From contig NZ_MUIN01000002.1 in NCBI RefSeq assembly GCF_002080045.1, positions 464,127-528,126 of the forward strand: 64,000 bases of DNA. The letters are read 5' to 3'. This stretch comes from Pseudomonas sp. Bc-h (GTDB lineage Bacteria > Pseudomonadota > Gammaproteobacteria > Pseudomonadales > Pseudomonadaceae). Below are positions 9,779 to 19,210 of the stretch, in pieces. Both the position numbers and the translations under genes were made by a program. The number at the start of each line of letters is the position of its first letter. The stretch's first letter is position 1. Under the pieces are notes generated by a model. That model was not told the origin of the DNA. It ran no database searches and saw only the letters and a list, made by a program, of their open reading frames with translations.

Positions 9779-9946
9779 TTCTCTTAACATAACCAGACGC
9801 CATAGATGCCCGGGAACTCATCTGATCCGCTGTTTATCGGAAAATCTGCCCCTGTACTGAAACGGCATTGGCGAGCATAGTCCGGTCATCCCGGATTCAC
9901 GGCTGCCCCTGCACCGGAATCTTCAGTCCCTGGTTGCGGGTTATCG

Positions 9947-11398
9947 ATGAAGCGTTATGAAAAGTTTGCCGACGACATTGCCGAGCTTATCCGGTCCGGC
10001 GTGCTCGCTGCCGGTCAGCGCGTGCCTTCGGTGCGTTATGCCAGCCAGACTCACGGCATCAGCCCGTCGACGGTGTTTCAGGCGTATTACCTGTTGGAGC
10101 GGCGGGGTTTGATCCGCGCCCGCCCGCGTTCCGGCTACTTCGTCAACGACAGCCTGGTCAACGAAACCTTTGCCGCCCAGCGTTTCGAGCTTCCACCGGT
10201 GCTTGAGCCAACCCTGGAAGCGCAGGTCAGCGAAACCACCGAAGTCGATGTCAGCGAGTTGGTGTTTTCGGTCCTGGAGTCGATCAAGGACCCGAACACG
10301 GTTCCCTTCGGCTCAGCCTTTCCCAGTGCCGGTCTGTTCCCTCTGCAACGCCTTGCCCGCTCACTGGCCAGTGCCACACGTGACATGGACCCGAGCATGG
10401 TGGTCAGCGACCTTTCCCCCGGCAACCCGACCCTGCGCCGGCAAATCGCGCTGCGCTACATGGTCGCGGGTCAAATGCTGCCCATGGAGGAACTGCTGAT
10501 TACCAACGGCGCCCTCGAAGCGCTGAACCTCTGTTTGCAGGCCGTCACCGAACCGGGCGATCTGGTGGCCATCGAAGCCCCTGCGTTCTATGCCTGCCTG
10601 CAAGTGCTGGAACGCTTGAAGCTCAAGGCCGTGGAAATTCCGGTCCATCCGCAAACCGGCATCGACCTGAACGTGCTGGAACAGACGCTGGAACGCTACC
10701 CGATCAAGGCTTGCTGGAGCATGACCAGCTTTCAGAACCCTACCGGGGCGACAGTCTCGGAATCGCGCAAGCGAGAACTGGTGGGATTGCTGCGTGAACA
10801 TGAAGTGCCGTTGATCGAGGATGACGTCTACGCCGAGTTGTATTACGGCCAACACGCGCCGAAGCCGGCAAAAGCCTTCGACACCGAAGGGCTGGTGCTG
10901 CATTGCGGCTCGTTCGCCAAGAGCCTGGCGCCGGGGTACCGCGTGGGCTGGGTCGCCGCCGGGCGATATGCGCAGAAGGTCGAGCGGCTGAAACTGATGA
11001 CCTCGCTCTGCGCCTCGATGCCTGCGCAGGCGGCCATCGCCGATTATCTGCAGCACGGTGGTTACGACCGGCATCTGCGCAAACTGCGTAACAGCCTGGA
11101 AGATCAACTGCGGGCCATGCTCGGCGCAGTGGCGCGCTATTTCCCGGCGCAGACCCGGGTCAGCCAGCCCTCGGGCGGGTATTTTCTCTGGCTGGAATTG
11201 CCGGAACAGATCGATTCGTTAAAGGTGTTCCAGGTGGCGTTGGCTCAAGGCATCAGCATCGCCCCGGGCCCGATATTCTCCCCGACCCGCCGCTTCAAGA
11301 ATTGCATTCGCCTGAACTACGGCAGCCCCTGGAGTGAGACATCAGAGCGGGCGATGGAGACCTTGGGCAAGATCATTCGCTCGATGATGGTGGGGTGA
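9947..11398 (+). CDS. MocR-type GntR regulator with aminotransferase domain
   Basis: A protein of 483 aa. The N-terminal 75 or so residues form a GntR winged helix (LAAGQRVPSVR, ISPSTVFQAYYLLERRGLI). The remaining 400 residues are a fold-type I aminotransferase domain, with the PLP lysine expected in the HCGSFAKSLAPGYRVGW segment and upstream FQNPTGA and EDDVYAELYY motifs. MocR regulators bind PLP-linked ligands and usually control an adjacent amine or vitamin gene. Here no obvious metabolic target is divergent, so the target is unclear. The small upstream DUF3203 gene is the nearest candidate. Confidence 0.9.
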   Translation: MKRYEKFADDIAELIRSGVLAAGQRVPSVRYASQTHGISPSTVFQAYYLLERRGLIRARPRSGYFVNDSLVNETFAAQRFELPPVLEPTLEAQVSETTEVDVSELVFSVLESIKDPNTVPFGSAFPSAGLFPLQRLARSLASATRDMDPSMVVSDLSPGNPTLRRQIALRYMVAGQMLPMEELLITNGALEALNLCLQAVTEPGDLVAIEAPAFYACLQVLERLKLKAVEIPVHPQTGIDLNVLEQTLERYPIKACWSMTSFQNPTGATVSESRKRELVGLLREHEVPLIEDDVYAELYYGQHAPKPAKAFDTEGLVLHCGSFAKSLAPGYRVGWVAAGRYAQKVERLKLMTSLCASMPAQAAIADYLQHGGYDRHLRKLRNSLEDQLRAMLGAVARYFPAQTRVSQPSGGYFLWLELPEQIDSLKVFQVALAQGISIAPGPIFSPTRRFKNCIRLNYGSPWSETSERAMETLGKIIRSMMVG

Positions 11399-11477
11399 TC
11401 CCTCCATTCGCACTGGTCGACAACCCTGTCAGGTGGAAGCCTGGGATGCCGTCCGTCAGCGGTGTACGCGGACCGAT

Positions 11478-11563
11478 GTGGGAGGGAGCCTGCTCGCGAA
11501 TGCGGTGTATCAGTCAAGCATGAGTCGCTGATCGAACGCTTTCGCGAGCAAGCTCCTTCCCAC
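11478..11563. repeat. Paired REP element
   Basis: Two inverted REP arms, GTGGGAGGGAGCCTGCTCGCGAA-type at 11478-11500 and its near reverse complement at 11541-11563, flank a 40-base spacer. The GCTCGCGAA core is the common Pseudomonas REP signature. It lies between the convergent MocR and SDR genes, where it could form a transcript-ending or mRNA-stabilising hairpin. Confidence 0.85.
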
Positions 11564-11599
11564 AAGAGCAACCCGGGCTCGGCGCGGGTATGCGCAGAC

Positions 11600-12346
11600 C
11601 TAGCGGCCACCGCCCAGATCGATGAACGTCCCGGTCGAGTACGACGCCTTGTCCGACAGCAACCAGAGAATCGCCTCGGCCACTTCATCGGCCAGGCCAC
11701 CGCGCCCCATCGGAATGGTCGGCTCCAGCTTGGTGACCCGTTGCGGGTCACCGCTCAAGGCGTGGAATTCGGTGAAGATATAGCCAGGCCGCACGGCGTT
11801 GACCCGTACGTTCTCCCCTGCCACTTCCTTGGCCAGGCCGATGGTGAAGGTGTCGAGCGCGCCCTTGGAAGCGGCGTAGTCGACGTATTCACCCGGCGAG
11901 CCGAGCCGCGCTGCCACTGACGACACATTGACGATGCTGCCGCCGTGCCCGCCATGACGCGGCAACATGCGCAACAGCGCATGCTTGCTGCACAGCATCG
12001 GACCGACCACGTTGCTCATCATGATCTTGAGCATGCGAAATTCTGACATGTGCTCGACCCGCGACGTCTCGCCAACGGTACCGGCGTTGTTCACCAGCGC
12101 GGTCAGGCGCCCAAGCTCCGAGTCCACACGGGAAAACAGGCGAATGATTTCGTCTTCGTTGCTGACGTCCGCCTGCACCGCGATGGCATAGCCACCCGCC
12201 TCGCGAATCTGCCCGCAGACGCGCTCGGCGGCGGCATGGTCAGACAGGTAATTGATGCAGACGCGATAACCCTGCGATGCCGCCAGAACTGCCGTGGCCG
12301 CGCCAATACCTCTGGAGCCGCCCGTAATGAGGAGGTTTTTATCCAT
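11600..12346 (-). CDS. Short-chain dehydrogenase/reductase (SDR)
   Basis: A classical SDR of 248 aa. The cofactor loop GGSRGIG is near residue 10, NNAG near 87, the catalytic Ser in NVSSVAA near 142, and YxxxK in YAASK near 158. The family oxidises or reduces hydroxyl and carbonyl groups with NAD(P). The sequence resembles glucose-1-dehydrogenase or 3-oxoacyl-reductase-like members, but the substrate cannot be read from it. It lies 52 bases downstream of the MHYT-GGDEF-EAL gene on the same strand and may be co-transcribed with it. Confidence 0.9.
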   Translation of the reverse strand: MDKNLLITGGSRGIGAATAVLAASQGYRVCINYLSDHAAAERVCGQIREAGGYAIAVQADVSNEDEIIRLFSRVDSELGRLTALVNNAGTVGETSRVEHMSEFRMLKIMMSNVVGPMLCSKHALLRMLPRHGGHGGSIVNVSSVAARLGSPGEYVDYAASKGALDTFTIGLAKEVAGENVRVNAVRPGYIFTEFHALSGDPQRVTKLEPTIPMGRGGLADEVAEAILWLLSDKASYSTGTFIDLGGGR

Positions 12347-12398
12347 GAAATGTCCGAATCAACCTGAGCTTTTTTAATGTTGTGCAAAGCATGAAACG

Positions 12399-14510
12399 TC
12401 AAAGTGTGTTCGCGGATACCCGTTTCTGCGCCGCGTTAATATCCGCCATGAAGCGGTCCGCTGGCAATGGATGCCCCAGCAGATACCCCTGCAGCGAGTC
12501 GCAGCCCAGGCGGGTCAGGAAATTCTGCTGGCTGCTGGTCTCGACACCCTCGGCCACGATCCGCAGGTTCAGCGCCTGACCCAGCGCGACGATGGCCGAG
12601 ACAATCGCCGCATCGTCGCTGTCATGCTCCAGATCACGCACAAAACCACGGTCGATCTTCAACTCATTGGCTGGCAAGCGCTTCAGGTACATCAGGCTCG
12701 AATACCCGGTACCGAAGTCGTCGATGGACAGGTCCACGCCCATGTCCGAGAGCTGCTGCAACACCGTCATGCTGGCGTCGGCGTCGCTCATGGCGGTGGT
12801 TTCGGTAATCTCCAGCGTCAGGCAATTGGCCGGCAAACCATGCGCCGCCAGAGACTGCGCAACGTTCTTCACCAGACCTGCGTGACAGAACTGCAAGGCC
12901 GAGAGATTCACCGCGATGCGCCAGTGGGTAAAACCGGCGTCGTACCAGACGCGCATCTGGCGGCAGGCTTCGTTCAGTACCCATTCGCCGATGTTGATGA
13001 TCAGGCCGGTCTTTTCCGCAAGGCCGATGAATTTGTCCGGCATCAGCATGCCGTGTTCCGGGTGATTCCAGCGAACCAGGGCTTCCGCGCCGACCGGCTC
13101 CCCCGTGCCCGCCGCGAACTTGGGCTGGTAATGCAGGCAGAACTGGTTTTCCCGAAGGCCGGTGCGCAGGTCCTGCAGCAGTTGCAGCTGATTGCGCGCA
13201 TTGGTGTTCATCGAGGCATCGAAGAAGCTGTAGCCGTTCTTGCCCGCACTTTTGGCGTGGTACATCGCCGCGTCGGCGTTCATCAGCAATTCTTGCTGAG
13301 TGCGGCCATTGCCGGGGTACAGGCTGATGCCGATACTCACCGTGACCTGAAGATCATGGTCCTGCACGCTGAACGGCTTGCTGACCAGCGCCACCTGACG
13401 CGAGGCCACGGTGGTCGCATCGTCGATCTCTTCCAGTTCCACCAGCAGCACGAACTCGTCGCCGCCGATGCGCGCCAGGGTGTCGTGACGATGGAAGTTG
13501 TCACGCATGCGCATTGCCACTTCTCGCAACAGCTGATCGCCGACGTGATGCCCGAACGCATCGTTGACCGGCTTGAAACCGTCCAGGTCCATGAACATCA
13601 GCGCGAACAATCCGCCCTGAGAGTCGACTTTGCGCATCGCCTGCTCGATACGGTCGGCCAGCAGAATCCGATTAGGCAGCCCGGTCAGTGTGTCGTGCAG
13701 CGCCAGTTGAGTCAGTTCGCGGTTGGCCTCGCTCAGCGACGCCGCCAGTTGCGCGGTACGCGCCTCCAGACGCGCGTCGAGAATCGAAGTGAGCAAGGTG
13801 ATGGTCAACACCGCCAGGCTGGTGACCAGTACCAGTTTGTCCAGGCCGTCGGTGCGCAGCCCCGTTACCGCCGCGCCGCAGAAACTGCCGTCAGGGAAAT
13901 TCGCTGCAGCCATGCCGGTGTAGTGCATGCCGACAATCGCAAAGCCCATGATCACCGCCGCCCCACCGCGGGCCAGACGCACATAGGGGGTTTGCTTGCG
14001 CAGGCGCAATGCGATACACAGCGCAGCGGCCGATGCGCTGACTGCAATGACAAGGGACAGCCCGAACAACGCAGGGTCGTAATCGATGCCCGGCTGCATG
14101 CGCAATGCGGCCATGCCGGTGTAGTGCATGGTGCTGATGCCGGTGCCCATTGCCAAGGCGCCGAACAGGATATGCAGCATCGGCACGTGCTGATGACTGA
14201 CCAGCCAGAGCGCGAAGCCCGAAGACAGCACCGCCACGGCAAGGGACAGCAGGGTCAAGGTCAGGTCGAAACCGAGGTCGATCGGCAGCTTGAACGCCAG
14301 CATGCCGATGAAGTGCATGGACCAGATGCCGATGCCCATGGACAGCGCGCCGCCGCAAATCCACATGACCATCGCCCGACCTTTAGCGGTGGCGATGCGT
14401 CCTGCAAGATCGAGCGCGGTATAGGACGCCAGAATGGCCACCAGAATGGAAACCAGGACCAGCGACAACGTGTAGTGTCCAATCAGCATGGGGCGTGACT
14501 CATGACTCAA
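12399..14510 (-). CDS. MHYT-GGDEF-EAL cyclic-di-GMP enzyme (MucR-like)
   Basis: A membrane protein of 703 aa. The first 245 residues hold seven or so membrane helices with three MHYT-type repeats (SMHFIGM, TMHYTGM, GMHYTGM), proposed in the family to bind copper and sense O2, CO or NO. A GGDEF diguanylate cyclase domain follows with an intact RIGGDEF (about 350), then an EAL phosphodiesterase domain with GAEALVRW (about 475) and DDFGTGYSS. The usual inhibitory I-site RxxD five residues before GGDEF reads HRHD, so product inhibition may be absent. The architecture matches P. aeruginosa MucR (alginate) and NbdA (NO dispersal). The size is closest to MucR, but I leave the symbol open. Confidence 0.92.
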   Translation of the reverse strand: MSHESRPMLIGHYTLSLVLVSILVAILASYTALDLAGRIATAKGRAMVMWICGGALSMGIGIWSMHFIGMLAFKLPIDLGFDLTLTLLSLAVAVLSSGFALWLVSHQHVPMLHILFGALAMGTGISTMHYTGMAALRMQPGIDYDPALFGLSLVIAVSASAAALCIALRLRKQTPYVRLARGGAAVIMGFAIVGMHYTGMAAANFPDGSFCGAAVTGLRTDGLDKLVLVTSLAVLTITLLTSILDARLEARTAQLAASLSEANRELTQLALHDTLTGLPNRILLADRIEQAMRKVDSQGGLFALMFMDLDGFKPVNDAFGHHVGDQLLREVAMRMRDNFHRHDTLARIGGDEFVLLVELEEIDDATTVASRQVALVSKPFSVQDHDLQVTVSIGISLYPGNGRTQQELLMNADAAMYHAKSAGKNGYSFFDASMNTNARNQLQLLQDLRTGLRENQFCLHYQPKFAAGTGEPVGAEALVRWNHPEHGMLMPDKFIGLAEKTGLIINIGEWVLNEACRQMRVWYDAGFTHWRIAVNLSALQFCHAGLVKNVAQSLAAHGLPANCLTLEITETTAMSDADASMTVLQQLSDMGVDLSIDDFGTGYSSLMYLKRLPANELKIDRGFVRDLEHDSDDAAIVSAIVALGQALNLRIVAEGVETSSQQNFLTRLGCDSLQGYLLGHPLPADRFMADINAAQKRVSANTL

Positions 14511-14615
14511 CCAGATAAGGCTAGATAGCCCAGGAATACGGCGGCGATTGTACCGATTTGCGCAGGAAAGTCGCGTCAGCCCGTCGTAATCATGGCAATA
14601 AGCCTTTACCCATGA

Positions 14616-16106
14616 TCAGCGTCCGGATATCTCTGGTTCACGCCTCAGACCTGCTTCGGCATTCCATCCGCCACCCAGTGCCGCGATCAATTGAACGCTG
14701 GCAATCAGTCGGCTCTGCAACACTGACAGCACGCTGCGTTCGTTACTCAACGCTGTGGTTTGCACGTTTACCACATCAAGATAGCCAATCAATCCGGCCT
14801 TGTACTGGTTACTGGTCAGACGCAATGAATCCCGCGCGGCGTCCAGCGCCTCCTTGCGCACCCCCGCTTCCTGTTCGTACACGCGCAATTGCGCCATGTA
14901 GTCCTCCACTTCCTTGAAGCCGTCGAGCACGGTCTGGCGATATTGGGCGACAGTCTGGTCATACACCGCCTCGGTGCGATCGACCTCCGCAGCACGCTGA
15001 CCGCCGTCGAACAGGTTCATCGCCAGTTGCGGCCCCACCGACCAGAAACGGTTCGGCAGGCTGATCCAGTTGTTGAACGTACTGCTGCTGTAGCCGCCGT
15101 TCATGCTCAGGGTCAGGTCAGGGTAGTACGCAGCCTTGGCCACGCCGATGTTCGCGTTCGCGGCCATCACCGAGCGCTCGGCGGCGGCGATGTCCGGGCG
15201 ACGTTCGAGCAATTGCGACGGCAACTGCGCAGGAATCTGCGGAAGTGCCGGGACATCCATGGTCGGCGCGAGGCTGAAATCGGCAGGCGCCTGGCCCATC
15301 AACACGGCGATGGCGCTCTCGAACTGCGCGCGCTGCCAGGCCAGGTCGATCAGGTCGGCCTGAGTGCTCTTCAGTTGGGTCTGGGCCTGAGCAATGGCAT
15401 CGCGCCCGGAAATTCCCGCCCGGTACTGGTTCTCGGTGAGTTTCAGCGAGCGCTGGTAGGTGTCGACGGTCGATTCAAGCAAGCGCTTCTGCTCGTCGAT
15501 CACCCGCAGTTGCAGGTAGTTCTGCACCAGTTGCGATTGCAGGCTCAGCTGCATCGAAGCCAGATCGGCGAGGCTGGCCTGGGCGCTGGCCTTGTCGGCC
15601 TCCAGACCTCGACGCAATTTGCCCCAGATGTCCGCTTCCCAGCTCACGCCCAGCTGTGCGTTGTAGGTGTCGCGAATCCCGCTGCTGGAGCTGCTCAGGC
15701 TTGAGCTACTGCTGCCGGTGCCCTGGCTCGAACGGTTCTTGCTGGTGGTCAGGTCCAGCGTCGGAAAAAACGCGCCCCGGGCACTGCGCACCAGCGCTGC
15801 GGCCTGACGGTATTGCGCTTCGTATTGAGCGACCGTCTGGTTCGAGGTGTTGAGCTTTTCCACCAGGCCATTGAGCTGCGCATCGCCATAGATCTCCCAC
15901 CAGGCGCCACGGGCAATGGCGTCGCTGGGGTTGGCCTGAGTCCAGCCTTCGGCCTGCTTGAAGTGTGCTGGCGTGGTCACGTCCGGCTTTTTATAGTCCG
16001 GGCCAACTGCGCAGGCACTGAGCAGCAGCGCGCAGAGCGCCACGCCAAAAGTGCGCCGAAAAGGCATAGTCCGCTGCAGTACAGAGGCGTTCGGGCGATG
16101 GGTCAT
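14616..16106 (-). CDS. opmB: Outer-membrane efflux channel lipoprotein OpmB
   Basis: An OprM/NodT-family outer-membrane factor of 496 aa that forms the exit duct of a tripartite pump. A signal peptide ends in a lipobox (LLLSACAVGPDYKKP), and the protein carries the two repeats of the TolC-type barrel and helices. A start 14 codons further upstream is open, but the ATG at 16104-16106 overlaps the muxC stop as ATGA, like the other junctions in this operon, so I used it. It is the last gene of muxABC-opmB. Confidence 0.93.
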   Translation of the reverse strand: MTHRPNASVLQRTMPFRRTFGVALCALLLSACAVGPDYKKPDVTTPAHFKQAEGWTQANPSDAIARGAWWEIYGDAQLNGLVEKLNTSNQTVAQYEAQYRQAAALVRSARGAFFPTLDLTTSKNRSSQGTGSSSSSLSSSSSGIRDTYNAQLGVSWEADIWGKLRRGLEADKASAQASLADLASMQLSLQSQLVQNYLQLRVIDEQKRLLESTVDTYQRSLKLTENQYRAGISGRDAIAQAQTQLKSTQADLIDLAWQRAQFESAIAVLMGQAPADFSLAPTMDVPALPQIPAQLPSQLLERRPDIAAAERSVMAANANIGVAKAAYYPDLTLSMNGGYSSSTFNNWISLPNRFWSVGPQLAMNLFDGGQRAAEVDRTEAVYDQTVAQYRQTVLDGFKEVEDYMAQLRVYEQEAGVRKEALDAARDSLRLTSNQYKAGLIGYLDVVNVQTTALSNERSVLSVLQSRLIASVQLIAALGGGWNAEAGLRREPEISGR

Positions 16107-19100
16107 AGCGGAGTTTCCAGGGCAGCATCCGTCCGCACACCGCGCCATTTATTGACGCGATGACGCAGACGGTCGAGGTAGAGGTAAACCACCGGGGTGG
16201 TGTACAGCGTGAGAATCTGGCTGAGGATCAGGCCACCGATGATGGTCAGGCCCAGCGGGCGACGCATTTCCGCGCCCTCGGCGCTGCTGAGCAGCAACGG
16301 CACGGCGCCAAGAATCGCCGCCAGCGTGGTCATCAGGATCGGCCGCAAGCGTTGCAAACAGGCGTTGCGGATCGACTCCAGTGGGGTCATGCCGCTGCCA
16401 CGTTCCAGTTGCAGCGCAAGGTCGATCATCAGAATGGCGTTCTTCTTCACCACGCCAATGAGCAGGAACAGGCCCAGCAGCGAAATCAGGCTGAACTGCC
16501 CGCCCGTGAGGTAAATGCTCAACAGCGCACCGACCCCGGCGGAAGGCAACGTCGAGAGAATGGTCAGCGGATGCACGTAACTCTCGTAGAGAATCCCCAG
16601 CACCAGGTACACCGCCACCAGCGCACCGAGGATCATCCACGGTTGGCTTTTTTGGGTCGCGGCAAAGGCATCGGCGGTGCCGGCCATCTTGGCGATCACG
16701 TCTTCGGGCAAACCGACGGCAGCCACTGCGCGCTCGATAGCCGAAGTGGCCTGGTCCAGCGTCACGCCATCGGCGAGGTCGAACGAGACGTTGTCGGACG
16801 CGAACTGACCTTCGTGGTTGACCCGGTCGTCTTCCAGACTGCGCTCGTAATGGGCGATGGTCGACAGCGGCACCCGCGCACCGTTGGCGGTGATCACTTG
16901 CACCTGTTCCAGGGTGATCGGGTCCAGCGCGTACTTGGGATTGACCTCCATGACCACCTGATACTGGTTCAGCGGATCATAAATGGTCGACACCTGACGC
17001 TGGCTGTAGGCGTTGTTGAGCACCGTGGTGACCAGGTTCATGTCGATGCCCAGACGCTTGGCGGCGTCACGGTCGACCACCAACGTCACCTGCTGGGTGC
17101 CACCGCCGTCATGGGCGTCGATGGCCGTCAGCTCCTTGAGCGATTTCAGAGCAGTCACAACCTTCGGATACCAGAAGCGCAGGCTTTCAAGGTCGCCGCT
17201 TTGCAGAATGTACTGGTATTGCGAACTGGTCTGCTCGCGACCGCCACCCAGCTGCAGGTCCTGATCGGGCTGCAGGAACAGCCGGCCGCCTGGCACTTGT
17301 GGCATTTCCTTGCGCAGCCGCTCGACCACCTGCTCGGCGCCGATCCTGCGCTCGGAAATTGGCTTCAAGCGCACGATGATGAAGGCGTTGCCGGTGCCGC
17401 CGTTACCGCCGATGAAACCGGCGACGCTCTCCACCGCAGGGTCCTTGAGGATCGCGGTGCGGAACACGTCCATTTTGGGTTGCATCACCGAGAACGACAG
17501 CCCGTCGTCGCCGCGCACGAAGCCCATCAATTGGCCGGTGTCCTGTTGCGGCAAGAAGGTTTTCGGCACCACCACGTACAGCGCGATGTTGACGCCGATG
17601 GTGAGCAGCAGCGTCAGGATGGTCAGGCGCCGATGACGCAATGCCCAGCCGAGGCTTTTGTCGTAACCGGCGACCATACGATCGTTGACCCTCTGGCTCC
17701 AGCGCTGCAAGCGGTTTTCGGTGCCCGGGACATGCGGTTTGAGCCAGCGGGCGCAGAGCATCGGGGTCAGCGTCAAGGAGACCACCAGCGATACCACAAT
17801 GGACGCCGATAAGGTAATCGAGAACTCGCGGAACAGGCTTTCCACCAAACCGCCCATAAAGAGGATCGAGATGAACACCGCCACCAGCGACACGTTCATC
17901 GACAGCAGGGTGAAGCCCACCTCCTGGGCGCCACGGTACGCGGCCTGCATCGGCGGCACGCCCTCGTCGATGTGCCGGGAAATATTCTCCAGCACCACGA
18001 TGGCGTCATCCACCACCAGCCCCGTGGCCAGAATCAGCGCCATCAGTGACAGGTTGTTCAGAGAGAACCCGCACAGGTACATGATGGCGAACGTGCCTAC
18101 CAGCGATACGGGCACCGCCAGGGTCGGGATCAACGAGGCGCGGAAGTTACCGAGGAACAGGAACACCACGATGATCACCAGCACCACGGCGATCAGCAGG
18201 GTCATCTCCGCTTCGTGCAATGTGGCCTTGATCACCGGCGAGCGGTCCATCGCCAGATCCAGCTTGACGCTGGACGGCAACACGGCTTGCAGCGCAGGCA
18301 ACTGCGCCTTGATCGCCGCCACGGTCTCGATGATGTTGGCCCCGGCCTGACGGTTGATCACCAGCAGCACCGCCGACTTTTCATTGAAGAAGCCGCTGTT
18401 GTAGCGGTCCTCCACCGAGTTCTTGACCTTGGCCACGTCTTTGAGCCGCAGCGCCGCACCGTTCTGGTAACGGATGATCAGCGGCTCGTAATCCTTGGCC
18501 TTTTCCAACTGGTCGTTGGCCTGAACCTGCCAGTTGTGCTCGGCGCTTTCCACGAAGCCCTTGGGGCGGCGCACGTTAGAGTTGGAAATCGTGGTGCGTA
18601 CCTCGTCAAGCGACACGCCGTACTGATCCAGCAGCTTGGGTTCCAGCTCGACGCGAACAGCAGGCAGCGAACTGCCGCCGATCTGCACCTCGCCCACGCC
18701 GCTCACCTGGGACAGGCTCTGGGACAGGATCGTTGACGCCAGATCGTACAACTGGCCTTTTTCCAGCACGTCCGAGGTCAGGGACAGCACCATGATCGGC
18801 GCCTGGGACGGGTTGACCTTCTTGTACGTCGGCATGCTGCGCATGCCGCTGGGCAACAGATTGCGCGAGGCGTTGATCGCCGCCTGCACCTCTCGCGCCG
18901 CACCGTTGATGTCGCGGTCCATGTCGAACTGCAGAATCACCCGCGTGGTGCCCTGACTCGAACGGCTGGTCATGGTGTTGACCCCGGCGATGGTGCCCAG
19001 GGACCGTTCCAGCGGTGTCGCCACGCTGGACGCCATGATTTCCGGGCTCGCGCCGGGTAACGAGGCCTGAACAACAATCACCGGGAAGTCCATGTTCGGC

Positions 19101-19210
19101 AGCGGCGAAACCGGCAGCAGGCCGAAACTCATGCCGCCGAGCAGCATGATCGCAAGACTCAGCAGCATGGTCGCCACCGGCCGGCGGATGAAGGGCGCCG
19201 AGAGGTTCAT
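16103..19210 (-). CDS. muxC: RND efflux permease subunit MuxC
   Basis: An RND (HAE1) transporter of 1035 aa with twelve membrane helices and two large periplasmic loops. The proton-relay pair lies in [13 protein letters not shown] of helix 4. Together with MuxB it forms a heteromeric inner-membrane pump (MdtBC-like). In P. aeruginosa MuxABC-OpmB affects aztreonam, novobiocin, macrolide and tetracycline susceptibility, and also twitching and virulence. Its start overlaps the muxB stop (ATGA) and its stop overlaps opmB. Confidence 0.94.
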   Translation of the reverse strand: MNLSAPFIRRPVATMLLSLAIMLLGGMSFGLLPVSPLPNMDFPVIVVQASLPGASPEIMASSVATPLERSLGTIAGVNTMTSRSSQGTTRVILQFDMDRDINGAAREVQAAINASRNLLPSGMRSMPTYKKVNPSQAPIMVLSLTSDVLEKGQLYDLASTILSQSLSQVSGVGEVQIGGSSLPAVRVELEPKLLDQYGVSLDEVRTTISNSNVRRPKGFVESAEHNWQVQANDQLEKAKDYEPLIIRYQNGAALRLKDVAKVKNSVEDRYNSGFFNEKSAVLLVINRQAGANIIETVAAIKAQLPALQAVLPSSVKLDLAMDRSPVIKATLHEAEMTLLIAVVLVIIVVFLFLGNFRASLIPTLAVPVSLVGTFAIMYLCGFSLNNLSLMALILATGLVVDDAIVVLENISRHIDEGVPPMQAAYRGAQEVGFTLLSMNVSLVAVFISILFMGGLVESLFREFSITLSASIVVSLVVSLTLTPMLCARWLKPHVPGTENRLQRWSQRVNDRMVAGYDKSLGWALRHRRLTILTLLLTIGVNIALYVVVPKTFLPQQDTGQLMGFVRGDDGLSFSVMQPKMDVFRTAILKDPAVESVAGFIGGNGGTGNAFIIVRLKPISERRIGAEQVVERLRKEMPQVPGGRLFLQPDQDLQLGGGREQTSSQYQYILQSGDLESLRFWYPKVVTALKSLKELTAIDAHDGGGTQQVTLVVDRDAAKRLGIDMNLVTTVLNNAYSQRQVSTIYDPLNQYQVVMEVNPKYALDPITLEQVQVITANGARVPLSTIAHYERSLEDDRVNHEGQFASDNVSFDLADGVTLDQATSAIERAVAAVGLPEDVIAKMAGTADAFAATQKSQPWMILGALVAVYLVLGILYESYVHPLTILSTLPSAGVGALLSIYLTGGQFSLISLLGLFLLIGVVKKNAILMIDLALQLERGSGMTPLESIRNACLQRLRPILMTTLAAILGAVPLLLSSAEGAEMRRPLGLTIIGGLILSQILTLYTTPVVYLYLDRLRHRVNKWRGVRTDAALETPL

